Of a DNA stretch of 64,000 bases, positions 11,367 through 19,892 are shown one piece after another. The notes under the pieces were generated by a model that was given only the letters and a program-made list of their open reading frames with translations, was not told the origin of the DNA and did no database searches. Every line of letters begins with the position of its first letter. Positions within the stretch are counted from its first letter, which is position 1. Origin of the DNA: JAGVPT01 sp963772165 (GTDB taxonomy: Bacteria > Bacteroidota > Ignavibacteria > UBA10030 > UBA8401); the NCBI GenBank assembly GCA_963772165.1, contig CAVYWA010000012.1, positions 124,001 to 188,000 on the forward strand, in the 5' to 3' direction. The position numbers were made by a program, and so were the translations under genes.

Positions 11367-11953
11367 GTGTCGGATACTCCTCAGGTATTATATTCGGAGA
11401 CTCTACTACTGGCGTTGGCAAAATCAAAACATTGAATCATCCGCTAAAGACACGAAGAGAACATATTTCTCAAGATTGTTACTTCACAAATTCTTCATGG
11501 ACCCAGGTATCGACTCTCTAAGACAAATCCAAACCTTCGTGTTTTTTCACGCCATTAGTGAATACTTCACTATAGTAGACAGTCTTCGTTCTTAGCAACT
11601 ACTTTGCCAGATTAATTTCGCTGATTACCCTTCCAACTGCAAAAATCTGACAAATCAATCTTCGAGCCGCTTTATCATTTCCATAATCATTATCACAGTG
11701 ATAAATCAACCATGGCCCCAAATCGCCAAAAAATTCGACATTACTAAGAACAGAAATGGCACCGTTTATGCTGTAAGTGCTTGCAAGCAAGGAAAATCTG
11801 TTTTATAGAAAAGCGGCAAAGGTGAATTGGTGCATCAACCTTGCGCTCTTGTTTCCGCGCTGCACGATGATCTTTTCGCCGCAGCTCAAGGGCAAGGGGC
11901 CCGAATATCGATTTTGAATTGATTCTCCCTTCATTTAAATAATATCAACCTAT
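11367..11953. other. 587-bp divergent intergenic region
   Basis: It separates the minus-strand esterase and the plus-strand symporter. A 63-codon open frame on the minus strand (11599-11790; FFGDLGPWLIYHCDND ...) reads like the tail of a larger protein, but I could not assign it, and it is too short to call. Otherwise I see only AT-rich sequence that should hold the two promoters. Confidence 0.4.
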
Positions 11954-13750
11954 ATGATACAAACAGTAGAACCATTGAAACTCAGTGAGAAAATTGGCTA
12001 TGGCTTTGGCGATGCCGCTTCGTCAATGTTCTGGAAGCTCTTCGGAATGTACCTCATGTTTTTTTATACCGATATTTTCGGCATTCCGGCCGCTGTCGTA
12101 GGCACCATGTTGCTGGTTACTCGTGTCGGCGATGCTGCATTCGATCCGCTTGTCGGTATCCTAGGCGACCGCACCAATACGCGCTGGGGAAAATTCAGGC
12201 CCTACCTGCTGTGGATGGCATTACCAATCGGCATTATCGTCGTGCTGACGTTTACCACTCCAAACATAAGCACAAGCGGAAAAATAGTCTATGCGTATGT
12301 TACGTACTCTTTGATGATGATTATCTATTCCTTGATCAATGTTCCGTATGCTTCACTCATGGGTGTCATGACGAATGACGGCAAACAGCGGACAACCCTC
12401 GCCACCTATCGTTTCATTTTTGCTTTCGGCGGAAGTTTCCTGGTGCTGGCTCTTTTCCAGCCCCTGTTCGACGGATTTGGAACACGAACGTTCAATGAAT
12501 ACACTTCCTCGAAAACCATTGAAGTGACAGATACAACGACAAAAGCGATAGGTAAATTGATCGTGTGGGATGGAACCGTAGAGAATTCGGCTCTCACAAA
12601 TCCCGTTGATTCACTACTTTTTATTACGGCAAAAGTGAATACCAGCACAAAAGATGCTTTTAGTCTTGGCGTTTTCAATATAAGAACCAATCAATATTCC
12701 GGGTTTAATTTTGCCGAAGGAAAAGATACGCTGGGATTATTGCGTAACGGCTCCACCAGCGACCTGAAAATAAAATTGGATCAAATTACAACCCGCGACA
12801 ACATGGCAAACCTTGCCGATCTTAAGTTTGCATGCAAGGGCATTGACGAAAAATCGATCGCGATCCGAAACATTTCATTGAAAGAGATTGATTACCGCTC
12901 CGGGACCCAAAAAGCATTGATTGTCATCGCCATTCTTGCAGTGATCTTTTTCTTGTTGACTTTTTCGCTTACTAGAGAAAAAGTCAAACCGATTGATGTA
13001 AAAACTCCTCTTAAGGACGATCTGAAAGACCTCATCAAGAATGGTCCATGGTTTATTATTATTGGGGCAAGCATTTCTACAATCTTTTTTAACACCATCC
13101 GCGATGGAGCGGCTGTGTACTATTTCTTGTATTATTTCAAAGGGATGAAGAATATCGAATTCAATCCCTCCACGATCCTTGCCATCAGTACTATTTACCT
13201 GTTATTAGGGCAGGCGGCCAACATTATCGGAGTCGTTTTGGCAAGGCCCGTTTCCGATAAGATCGGAAAGCGAAACACCTTCATGGCTGCCATGGTTATT
13301 GCCGCCATCCTGAGTTTTATGTTCTTCTTCCTGGACAGGACCAACATTGTGATGATTTTTGCTTTTCAGTTCTTGATCAGTATTAGTGCCGGCATCATAT
13401 TCCCGTTAGTCTGGTCGATGTACGCCGATACAGCCGATTATTCAGAATGGAAAAACGGTCGCCGTGCCACGGGCTTGGTATTCTCCGCGGCATCCATGTC
13501 GCAAAAATTCGGAGCTTCGATAGGCATTGCGATGGTAGGCTGGATTTTAGCTATCTACGGCTACCAGGCCAATGTTGAACAGGCCGAAAGCACACAAAAT
13601 GGCATCCGCATGATGCTGAGCATTTACCCCGCCCTCGGGGCCTTGCTTGCTGCAGGATTTATGTTTCTCTACCCGCTGAAAGAATCTGTTCTCGAGAAAA
13701 TCAGCGCCGAGCTGGCCGCTTTCCGCTCAACCGGCAAAAAGGCCGAGTGA
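11954..13750 (+). CDS. GPH-family (MelB-like) sugar:cation symporter with an extra periplasmic domain
   Basis: A 598-residue major-facilitator protein of the glycoside-pentoside-hexuronide family. It opens with EKIGYGFGD and has the conserved RWGKFRPYLLWMALP loop after TM2 and a late ADTADYSEWKNGRRATGLVFSA block. It is about 110 residues longer than the related symporter at 42601-44064. The extra length is a soluble, beta-rich segment at about residues 175-317, between TM5 and TM6. By MelB topology that loop faces the periplasm. The insert may bind or select substrate, which is inference. No strong RBS precedes the ATG. Substrates are probably short manno- or gluco-oligosaccharides, judged from the neighbours. 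Confidence 0.88.
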   Translation: MIQTVEPLKLSEKIGYGFGDAASSMFWKLFGMYLMFFYTDIFGIPAAVVGTMLLVTRVGDAAFDPLVGILGDRTNTRWGKFRPYLLWMALPIGIIVVLTFTTPNISTSGKIVYAYVTYSLMMIIYSLINVPYASLMGVMTNDGKQRTTLATYRFIFAFGGSFLVLALFQPLFDGFGTRTFNEYTSSKTIEVTDTTTKAIGKLIVWDGTVENSALTNPVDSLLFITAKVNTSTKDAFSLGVFNIRTNQYSGFNFAEGKDTLGLLRNGSTSDLKIKLDQITTRDNMANLADLKFACKGIDEKSIAIRNISLKEIDYRSGTQKALIVIAILAVIFFLLTFSLTREKVKPIDVKTPLKDDLKDLIKNGPWFIIIGASISTIFFNTIRDGAAVYYFLYYFKGMKNIEFNPSTILAISTIYLLLGQAANIIGVVLARPVSDKIGKRNTFMAAMVIAAILSFMFFFLDRTNIVMIFAFQFLISISAGIIFPLVWSMYADTADYSEWKNGRRATGLVFSAASMSQKFGASIGIAMVGWILAIYGYQANVEQAESTQNGIRMMLSIYPALGALLAAGFMFLYPLKESVLEKISAELAAFRSTGKKAE

Positions 13751-13788
13751 AGTGAATAGGAGAAATCATATACGTGTAGATGCAGAGT

Positions 13789-14321
13789 AGTGTCTCAATT
13801 TGGGTGGGCTCGTCAACCCCCTTCTTTCTCTGTTGACAGAGAAAGAAGCAAAGTCCCGCTGTACGGGATCCCGCCTTTCATATTTTTGGAAAGCGGGAAG
13901 AGCTTCTCGGAATCGGAACCCACGCGATGCTTCCCGGCGCACATGCCGAAGAAAACGGCTTACCCGTGTCACTTCACCAGCAAGCCGTTTTCTTAACGCA
14001 CGCATCGCCCCCGTCGCACAACACCGCCGATTCCGAGTTTCTTATCTCATGATTTGTTGGATTACATCGAAATCGTTGGGTGCGGGGGTGGGGAAGGATT
14101 CAATCGAAGGGTTTCAATTTCGGTGCATGAGTGCAATGGAGAATATTCAAACAACCTTCTTGCACCGAAATTGATGGCTTGTGTGGTTGGAATTGAATCC
14201 GCGCGTTACGATTTCGAGAGATTTCCCCCGCTCCAAAACATAAAAAAGGCGGGATGCCGTAAAGCGGCATTTGGTTACTTTCTTTCTCGGAAAGAAAGTA
14301 ACACGATGAAATTGAGACACT
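13789..14321. repeat. 533-bp element with terminal inverted repeats (possible non-autonomous mobile element)
   Basis: The ends are a perfect 13-bp inverted repeat (AGTGTCTCAATTT / AAATTGAGACACT). Inside them both ends continue as diverged mirror copies: a palindromic TTTCTTTCT-type hairpin, then a CGCTNTACGG.ATCCCGCC block and a GGA(A)AGCGGG block. The interior carries further hairpins, including GAAAACGGCTT / AAGCCGTTTTC and CAATTTCGGTGCA / TGCACCGAAATTG. No transposase and no clear target-site duplication is seen. Short open frames in it look like by-products of the repeat. Confidence 0.65.
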
Positions 14322-14407
14322 ACCAGACGCAGAATAAGGATGAATTCTTGATGCGGACCTAACAGGAGGTTTGAAAAAAGAGAAAAACACAAACGTACAG
14401 GGACATT

Positions 14408-14827
14408 ATGGAAAATTTTCAAGTTGTTGCAGGAACAATGATCACCGAGATGGAAAAGCACGCGAGAAAACTTGGAGTGAAGGGTGTGATAGTGGTCGCA
14501 AGCATGGACGAGGCTGGCTTTGCATGGGTATCTCAAATGAAAGCGGTGGAGACGATGAAGGATGTTCCGGAAAATCCTGCGAAGGATGCGTACCCCGGCA
14601 CCAACTTTATCGCGGTCGCTTACTCGAAAGCAGCGGAAATGGCTGATACCAAACTGAACAGCGGAAGCAAAGTAAGACCGGCGTTCCAGGGAGAATTCGG
14701 CTATCAGGGCGGCATGATAAAAAAAATTGAATCCGGTTTTATCTTAACAGTGTTTAGCGGCGCCACCGGTGAACAAGATTTTGAAATAGCCGGCGTTGGG
14801 ATGAACGCATATCAGAAGGGTCAATAA
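14408..14827 (+). CDS. GlcG/HbpS-like small domain protein
   Basis: A 139-residue protein without signal peptide or membrane segment. The C-terminal half (GGMIKKIESGFILTVFSGATGEQDFEIAG) resembles the GGxPI...G.IGVSGATGEQDE.IA block of the GlcG/HbpS family (PF03928), and the N-terminal part fits the family's opening helix and strand. The role of this family is poorly defined (haem binding in HbpS, unknown in glc operons). It stands just before the mannosylglucose phosphorylase and just after an inverted-repeat element. A better ribosome binding site (AGGAGGT near 14363) lies farther upstream and serves a different frame, which is odd. Confidence 0.6.
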   Translation: MENFQVVAGTMITEMEKHARKLGVKGVIVVASMDEAGFAWVSQMKAVETMKDVPENPAKDAYPGTNFIAVAYSKAAEMADTKLNSGSKVRPAFQGEFGYQGGMIKKIESGFILTVFSGATGEQDFEIAGVGMNAYQKGQ

Positions 14828-14860
14828 CTTTTCGTTCGACATGTTTGAGAATAAAAAGCT

Positions 14861-14878
14861 AGAGGCTATCTCAAAAAA
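14861..14878 (+). repeat. Partial copy of the AGAAGCTATCTCAAAAA interspersed repeat end
   Basis: AGAGGCTATCTCAAAAAA matches the ends of the repeat at 46820-47018 and the copy starting at 49395. No matching right end is seen here. Confidence 0.4.
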
Positions 14879-15019
14879 AGTATTGTCATCACGTGCGTGA
14901 TTCTGGAATTCTCCTGGCGGAACACGCTCGATGATTTCGATGAACGGGAGCATACCGATAACGGCCACAGCCTAAAGGCCCGTCGTTTTTTTTAAATAAC
15001 TTACTATACGGGGAACATC

Positions 15020-16204
15020 ATGACCAGAGAAGAATTTAACAGAAAGCTTAAGCGCCTGGCAAGCGAACACGAAAAGCTGTTGAAAACACCCAACGCAAAA
15101 GTTAAAAAAAGCAATGGCGTCTTTCACCGATATGTCAACCCGGTCGTCACCGCCGAACACATCCCCCTCTCCTGGCGGTACGACCTCAACTATTCCACAA
15201 ACCCGTACTTGATGGAACGGCTGGGGGTCAACGGCACATTTAACGCAGGAGCGTACGAACACAACGGGAAAGTTTTGCTTTTTGTCCGTGTGGAGGGTGT
15301 TGACAGAAAATCTTTTTTTGCCGTCGTAGAATCCCCGAACGGTGTGGACAAGTTTCGCTTCTGGGACTACCCTGTTGTCTTTCCCGAAACGTCCGACCCC
15401 GATACAAACGTGTACGACCTTCGCGTTGTGAAACACGAAGACGGCTGGATTTACGGACTCTTTTGTACCGAACGAAAGGACCCGAGCGCCGCAAGAACAG
15501 ATATGTCCTCTGCGACAGCGCAATGCGGAATCATCCGCACAAAGGATTTCAAAAAATGGGATCGGCTGCCTGACCTCAAAACGAAGTCACCGCAGCAGAG
15601 AAATGTTGTTCTGCATCCCGAGTTTGTCCATGAGAAATACGCGTTCTATACACGTCCGCAGGATGGATTTATCGAAACAGGGTCCGGCGGCGGTATCGGT
15701 TGGGGACTTTCGGACACGATGGAAAACGCTGAAATCCGGAGCGAAATCATCGTCGATGATCGGGTTTATCACACTATTAAAGAAGTGAAGAACGGGCTCG
15801 GTCCCGCCCCTATCAAGACGGATAAGGGATGGCTTCAGCTTGCGCACGGCGTCCGGAACACGGCAGCCGGCTTACGCTATGTGCTCTATTTATTTTTGAC
15901 CGATTTGAAAGATCCGTCGAAAGTGATCGCCCGCCCCCAGGGATACTTTATTGCACCCGAAGGCATGGAGCGCGTCGGCGATGTTTCGAACGTCGTCTTC
16001 AGCAACGGCTGGATACGGCGCGATAACGACGAAGTGCTCATTTATTATGCATCGTCGGATACACGCATGCATGTTGCGGGATCGACCGTCGGGCAATTAT
16101 TGGATTATGTCCTTCACACACCGGAAGACGGGTATCGAAGTGCGATGAGCGTGAAACAGCGATGTGACCTGATCTCAAAAAATCTGAAGGCTTCAAAAAA
16201 ATAG
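15020..16204 (+). CDS. GH130 4-O-beta-D-mannosyl-D-glucose phosphorylase
   Basis: A 394-residue cytoplasmic enzyme with the five-bladed GH130 fold. It has the long N-terminal helical leader and blocks characteristic of the mannosylglucose phosphorylase subfamily (GH130_1): NPVVTAEHIPLSWRYDLN, NGTFNAGA, NVYDLRVVKHEDGW, GLGPAPIKTDKGWLQLAHG. It phosphorolyses Man-beta-1,4-Glc to mannose-1-phosphate and glucose. The convergent neighbour at 16373-17762 encodes the 2-epimerase that makes this substrate from mannobiose, so the two form a standard mannan-catabolic pair. The ATG at 15020 follows GGGGAA. Confidence 0.92.
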   Translation: MTREEFNRKLKRLASEHEKLLKTPNAKVKKSNGVFHRYVNPVVTAEHIPLSWRYDLNYSTNPYLMERLGVNGTFNAGAYEHNGKVLLFVRVEGVDRKSFFAVVESPNGVDKFRFWDYPVVFPETSDPDTNVYDLRVVKHEDGWIYGLFCTERKDPSAARTDMSSATAQCGIIRTKDFKKWDRLPDLKTKSPQQRNVVLHPEFVHEKYAFYTRPQDGFIETGSGGGIGWGLSDTMENAEIRSEIIVDDRVYHTIKEVKNGLGPAPIKTDKGWLQLAHGVRNTAAGLRYVLYLFLTDLKDPSKVIARPQGYFIAPEGMERVGDVSNVVFSNGWIRRDNDEVLIYYASSDTRMHVAGSTVGQLLDYVLHTPEDGYRSAMSVKQRCDLISKNLKASKK

Positions 16205-16224
16205 TTTCTCCTGATGGAAAGATG

Positions 16225-16272
16225 CAAATGCCTTGGTCCATCCAGAAACGAGGATAGGATCCAAGGCATTTG
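16225..16272. terminator. Hairpin between convergent genes (probable bidirectional terminator)
   Basis: A perfect 12-bp inverted repeat (CAAATGCCTTGG / CCAAGGCATTTG) with a 24-nt loop lies about 20 nt past the GH130 stop and 100 nt past the epimerase stop. T-tracts are weak, so the terminator call is tentative. Confidence 0.4.
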
Positions 16273-16372
16273 TGTGTTTGCCGTAAGCTGATTGTTGCGT
16301 CAAACGATTCACCAACGACGCCCTAGCCCTCCTCTTAAAGAGGATGGTTGAGGTGGGGTCGATGAAACGGCA

Positions 16373-17762
16373 CTAGCTCTGTTGAGGGTCTGTGATATGC
16401 GCGAAAGCTGCAACAGTGTTCCATGAATGAGCTAATTCCACAATTTCTTTTTTCTTCGTCTGGCCGACAGGATTCTCTACGCTGAGAAGGTCGATACAAT
16501 TCATCAACGCCCTTCCCGTATGGTAGGTACACTTCCAAATATGGCTCTTGGGGCCGGTCTCGAAATGCGGCTCCTTATCCAGCCCTCCTTCGAACCAATC
16601 TCCGTTCTTCGGGTCGATGATGTATGTCTTCACATACATCCATTGCTTCAAGAAATAATCGGAGTATTTTTTCTCCTGCGGGAAAATTTTAGAAAACAAT
16701 AACAATGCATTCAACCCTTCCGCCTGTGCCCACCAATTTTTCGTGTCTTTGATAATCGTGCATTTGTTTTCCCCTTTGAAATAATACCCGCCGTCGTAAA
16801 ATCCGCCGACAGATTCGTCAAAACCGTACTGGAGCGCATGGTCGAGCATTTTCTTCGCGACGGCAAGGGTCTTCGTGTCATTCTTCAGCCCTAACGCATG
16901 CGACGCTTCCAGCATGAGAAACGCCGTTTCGTAATCGTGGCCGAAAGAAACATGGTCGAGGCCGAAATTTTCTTTTCGAACATCGTCCGGCGATTCTCGA
17001 AACGATACCGGCGTCCAATCGGGATGGATAAAATAATCTCAGCGATCCTTCTTTCGACACCATCGTATCCCGGATCAGGACGAGGAGCCGCTCAAGTTGT
17101 GTCTTCAGCAGCGGCGACTTCCACACATGATACAGCTCAGTGTACGCTTCGAGCAAATGAATGGACGAATTCTGGTCTTTGAACCCGAGTTCGTTTTTGT
17201 CGCCCGCGATCGTTTTGTAATCCGAACTTGTATCAAACGGTTTTCCTTCGCGCGTGAGAAATTCAAAGTAGCCGCCGCCTTTCGGGTCGAACGAATGATC
17301 TTCAACCCACCGAAACGCTTGTTGCGCAAAATCCAATACCTCGCTGTTGCCGGTCTGGTGATACAATGCCGCAAGCGCGTAAATTCCGAATGCATTGCCG
17401 TAGGCGCGTTTTTCGTCGCGCCACCCGTTCACATCGGACATTCCGCCAACGCGATTTCGGATCTGATAAAACCCGCCGTAGTTCCCATCCCACATGTGAA
17501 TTCTCATGGAATAATAACCGTGCAACGCCATTTGTTCGTACGCCGCCGCACCGTCGAAAAATGAAGCGAGCTTCGAAAGTGTCCACACATGCCGGGCTTG
17601 CGTGACGATCATCTTTTCCTGTTCGGGGGGAAGCTTCCAATCGTAGGTCACGTTTGTGAAGTAGCCGCCGCATTCTTTATCGACGACCAGTGGATACCAT
17701 CGCTCCAAAATCCCTTTCTTCAACGCGTCGGTAAACTCTGTTGTTAATTCTTTTTGATTCAT
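16373..17762 (-). CDS. Cellobiose 2-epimerase (AGE family; frameshifted)
   Basis: Two frames overlapping near 17030 form one (alpha/alpha)6-barrel epimerase of about 463 residues. It converts beta-1,4-linked mannobiose or cellobiose by epimerising the reducing-end sugar. Catalytic-type motifs are all present: QARHVW, NSSIHLLEAYTEL, FGHDYETAFLMLEAS and CTYHTGRA. The second frame resumes exactly as IHPDWTPVSF if one A of the AAAA run at 17030-17033 is dropped, so a one-base insertion is likely. There is no signal peptide, so the enzyme is cytoplasmic, unlike the secreted homologue fused to GH26 at 47020-49359. Its product feeds the GH130 phosphorylase next door. Confidence 0.88.
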
Positions 17763-17810
17763 ATTCTCACCGGCTTTTTTGGATGGCGAACCTGCAATTG
17801 ACGTGCCGTA

Positions 17811-17899
17811 AATCTTTCACAAATAATGATAGTTCTATATGCTTTGACTCGAGAAGCAGAGCATGACTCTATTATTTTGATAATCTTTCACAAATTAAT
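17811..17899. promoter_or_regulatory. Divergent promoter region with direct repeats and the 14-mer motif
   Basis: The gap between the epimerase (minus) and the first GH5 (plus) holds two copies of AATCTTTCACAAAT (17811-17824 and 17882-17895), 71 bp apart on the same strand. The 14-mer TATTATTTTGATAA lies at 17870-17883, touching the second copy. This layout fits operators for a regulator of both genes. No -10/-35 elements are called. Confidence 0.4.
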
Positions 17900-18024
17900 A
17901 AGAAATATCGGCCGCGCATCTTTATTTTTTGCATTTTCAGGGTAGATTGTCTACAATGTATGGCATTACATTTGACGCTTGGGCTACCGTAAAAATTGTC
18001 GACGAACTGAATCCGGCCTGAACC

Positions 18025-19827
18025 GTGAAAAAAATTCTCCTGATCTTTGTCCTTCTTATCTTCTGTTTCCTCTTTTCGGAAGCCCAATTTAAGAATTTTA
18101 TTACGGCCAGGGGAGATAAATTGATGGACGGCGACGCTGAGCTTCGTTTCATTTCGTGCAATGTCCCGAACCTTCATTATATTGAAGACAATCTCCCGTT
18201 CAGCGGGACCGATCCGTGGCGTTTGCCGGATGAATTTGAAATCCGCGACGCGCTGACGTCCATCAGGCAAATGGGGGGAAAAGTCGCGCGCATTTACGTC
18301 TTCTCGGTCAGGAAGGAAGGCGACACCGTGGCCATTGTTCATGTTGAGGGGCCGGGAAAATTCAACGAGGAGGCATTCAGGACCTTCGACAAAGTACTCG
18401 AAATTGCCAACGAGGTGGGAATCAGGTTGATCGTTCCGCTCGTTGACAACTGGCTTTGGTGGGGAGGTCCGCGTGAGTATGAAGCGTTTCGCGGCAAACC
18501 GAAGGGGACATTCTGGACCGACGAGCAGCTGATCGCCGATTACAAAAAAACAATCGAGTTTGTCCTCAACCGCACCAACACCGTCACGGGCGTTCCATAC
18601 AAACAGGACAAAGCCATTCTCGCATGGGAAACCGGCAACGAGATCGTCACACCGTTCTCATGGACAAAAACAGTTGCGGCGTACATCAAAAGCATCGACT
18701 CAAATCATTTGGTGCTCGAAGGTACTCTTGCACGGGAGATTTCCAAAGAAGCACTGGAAGATCCGAACCTTGATATTCTTGCGACTCACTACTACCATGA
18801 CGCCAAGGCGGCAGTGAATTTTATCGTGAAGAACCGGCAGATGACAAAAGGGAAAAAGCCGTACATCGTCGGCGAGTTCGGGATTGTCCCGACGGAGGAT
18901 ATTCGCATGATCATCGATACGGTTATCAACCAGGGACTTTCCGGCGCAATGATCTGGAGCCTTCGTTTCAGGAACCGTGACGGCGGATTCTACCATCACT
19001 ATGAATACGATAATTACGAAGCTTATCGATGGCCCGGTTTCCCAAGCGGCGATTTTTATGACGAGCGCAATGTCCTGACACTCCTGCGCGAAAAGGCGCA
19101 CGAAATTGACGGATCGACAACCGAACGGCTTCCCGTACCCGCAGCGCCCCGGCTGCTCGATATCAAAGATGCGGCAGAGATCTCGTGGCAAGGATCGACC
19201 GGCGCGCAATCATACATTGTTGAGCACAAATCGGAAGCGGACACGGGGTGGACGGTTGTCGGTTCCGATGTCGACGATTCTCGCTATCAGTACCGTCCTC
19301 TCTTTTCAGACAGACCGGCTGAACCCGGAAAGAAATATTTTTACCGAGTCAAAGCCAAGAATGAAACCGGTCAATCGGACTATTCAAACGTCGTTGGACC
19401 CGTCGAAGTGACGATGAGAACGATGGTGGATGAAATGGAAAATTTCGATAACGTTTTCCAGAAAGACGGCCCGCTGCGGCTCCTGACGACGGAAGACATC
19501 CGCAGGGCGAAAGAGGACCGTAGCCGGCTGGCGGGAGGTTCCGGCAGTTATATTATCTACAAGCTCGACGGAAAAGGGGTCGAAGTTGACGTCGATTATT
19601 TTGTCGCCGATTCGGCGAAAAGCATTGAAGTCTCTGTGTCAAAAGATTTGAACGCGTTTTCGGACATCGCAACAAAAAAAGAGATCTACATTTTCGGGAA
19701 AAACGATTACGACTTCTTCGATGCCGTAAGGTTGAGGGGAACCGACATTCCCGATGATGCAAAATACGTGAAGATTTCGCTTGAAGACGGCATTCAAATC
19801 AGCCGCATAGAATTACGGTCGCGTTGA
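18025..19827 (+). CDS. Secreted GH5-like beta-mannanase or glucanase with C-terminal Fn3 and beta domain (copy 1)
   Basis: A 600-residue protein with an N-terminal signal peptide (ends near SEAQF). The TIM-barrel has the GH5/clan GH-A signatures: acid/base Glu at about 206 in WETGNE and nucleophile Glu at about 284 in VGEFG. The barrel spans about residues 22-370. A fibronectin-III-like module (about 375-465) and a C-terminal beta domain of unknown type (about 470-600) follow. The start is GTG with no strong RBS; I chose it because it begins the signal peptide. It is followed after 65 nt by a close paralogue. Endo-acting beta-1,4-mannan or glucomannan cleavage is inferred from fold and context. 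Confidence 0.82.
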   Translation: MKKILLIFVLLIFCFLFSEAQFKNFITARGDKLMDGDAELRFISCNVPNLHYIEDNLPFSGTDPWRLPDEFEIRDALTSIRQMGGKVARIYVFSVRKEGDTVAIVHVEGPGKFNEEAFRTFDKVLEIANEVGIRLIVPLVDNWLWWGGPREYEAFRGKPKGTFWTDEQLIADYKKTIEFVLNRTNTVTGVPYKQDKAILAWETGNEIVTPFSWTKTVAAYIKSIDSNHLVLEGTLAREISKEALEDPNLDILATHYYHDAKAAVNFIVKNRQMTKGKKPYIVGEFGIVPTEDIRMIIDTVINQGLSGAMIWSLRFRNRDGGFYHHYEYDNYEAYRWPGFPSGDFYDERNVLTLLREKAHEIDGSTTERLPVPAAPRLLDIKDAAEISWQGSTGAQSYIVEHKSEADTGWTVVGSDVDDSRYQYRPLFSDRPAEPGKKYFYRVKAKNETGQSDYSNVVGPVEVTMRTMVDEMENFDNVFQKDGPLRLLTTEDIRRAKEDRSRLAGGSGSYIIYKLDGKGVEVDVDYFVADSAKSIEVSVSKDLNAFSDIATKKEIYIFGKNDYDFFDAVRLRGTDIPDDAKYVKISLEDGIQISRIELRSR

Positions 19828-19892
19828 CCGGGTAAAAAAATGATGAACTGCTTTTCTCAAAAGTGCTACGGAGTTCAATCGCAGGTTTCTTT

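Noticed and set aside
11599..11790. 63-codon minus-strand frame, possible fragment of a glycan enzyme
   Set aside because: It reads like a protein tail but matches nothing I can name, has no RBS and stands alone in an intergenic region.
14371..14646. Plus-strand frame with a strong AGGAGGT ribosome site
   Set aside because: It overlaps the GlcG/HbpS-like gene in another frame and its protein is low in complexity and Cys/Arg-rich; only the upstream ribosome site is noteworthy.
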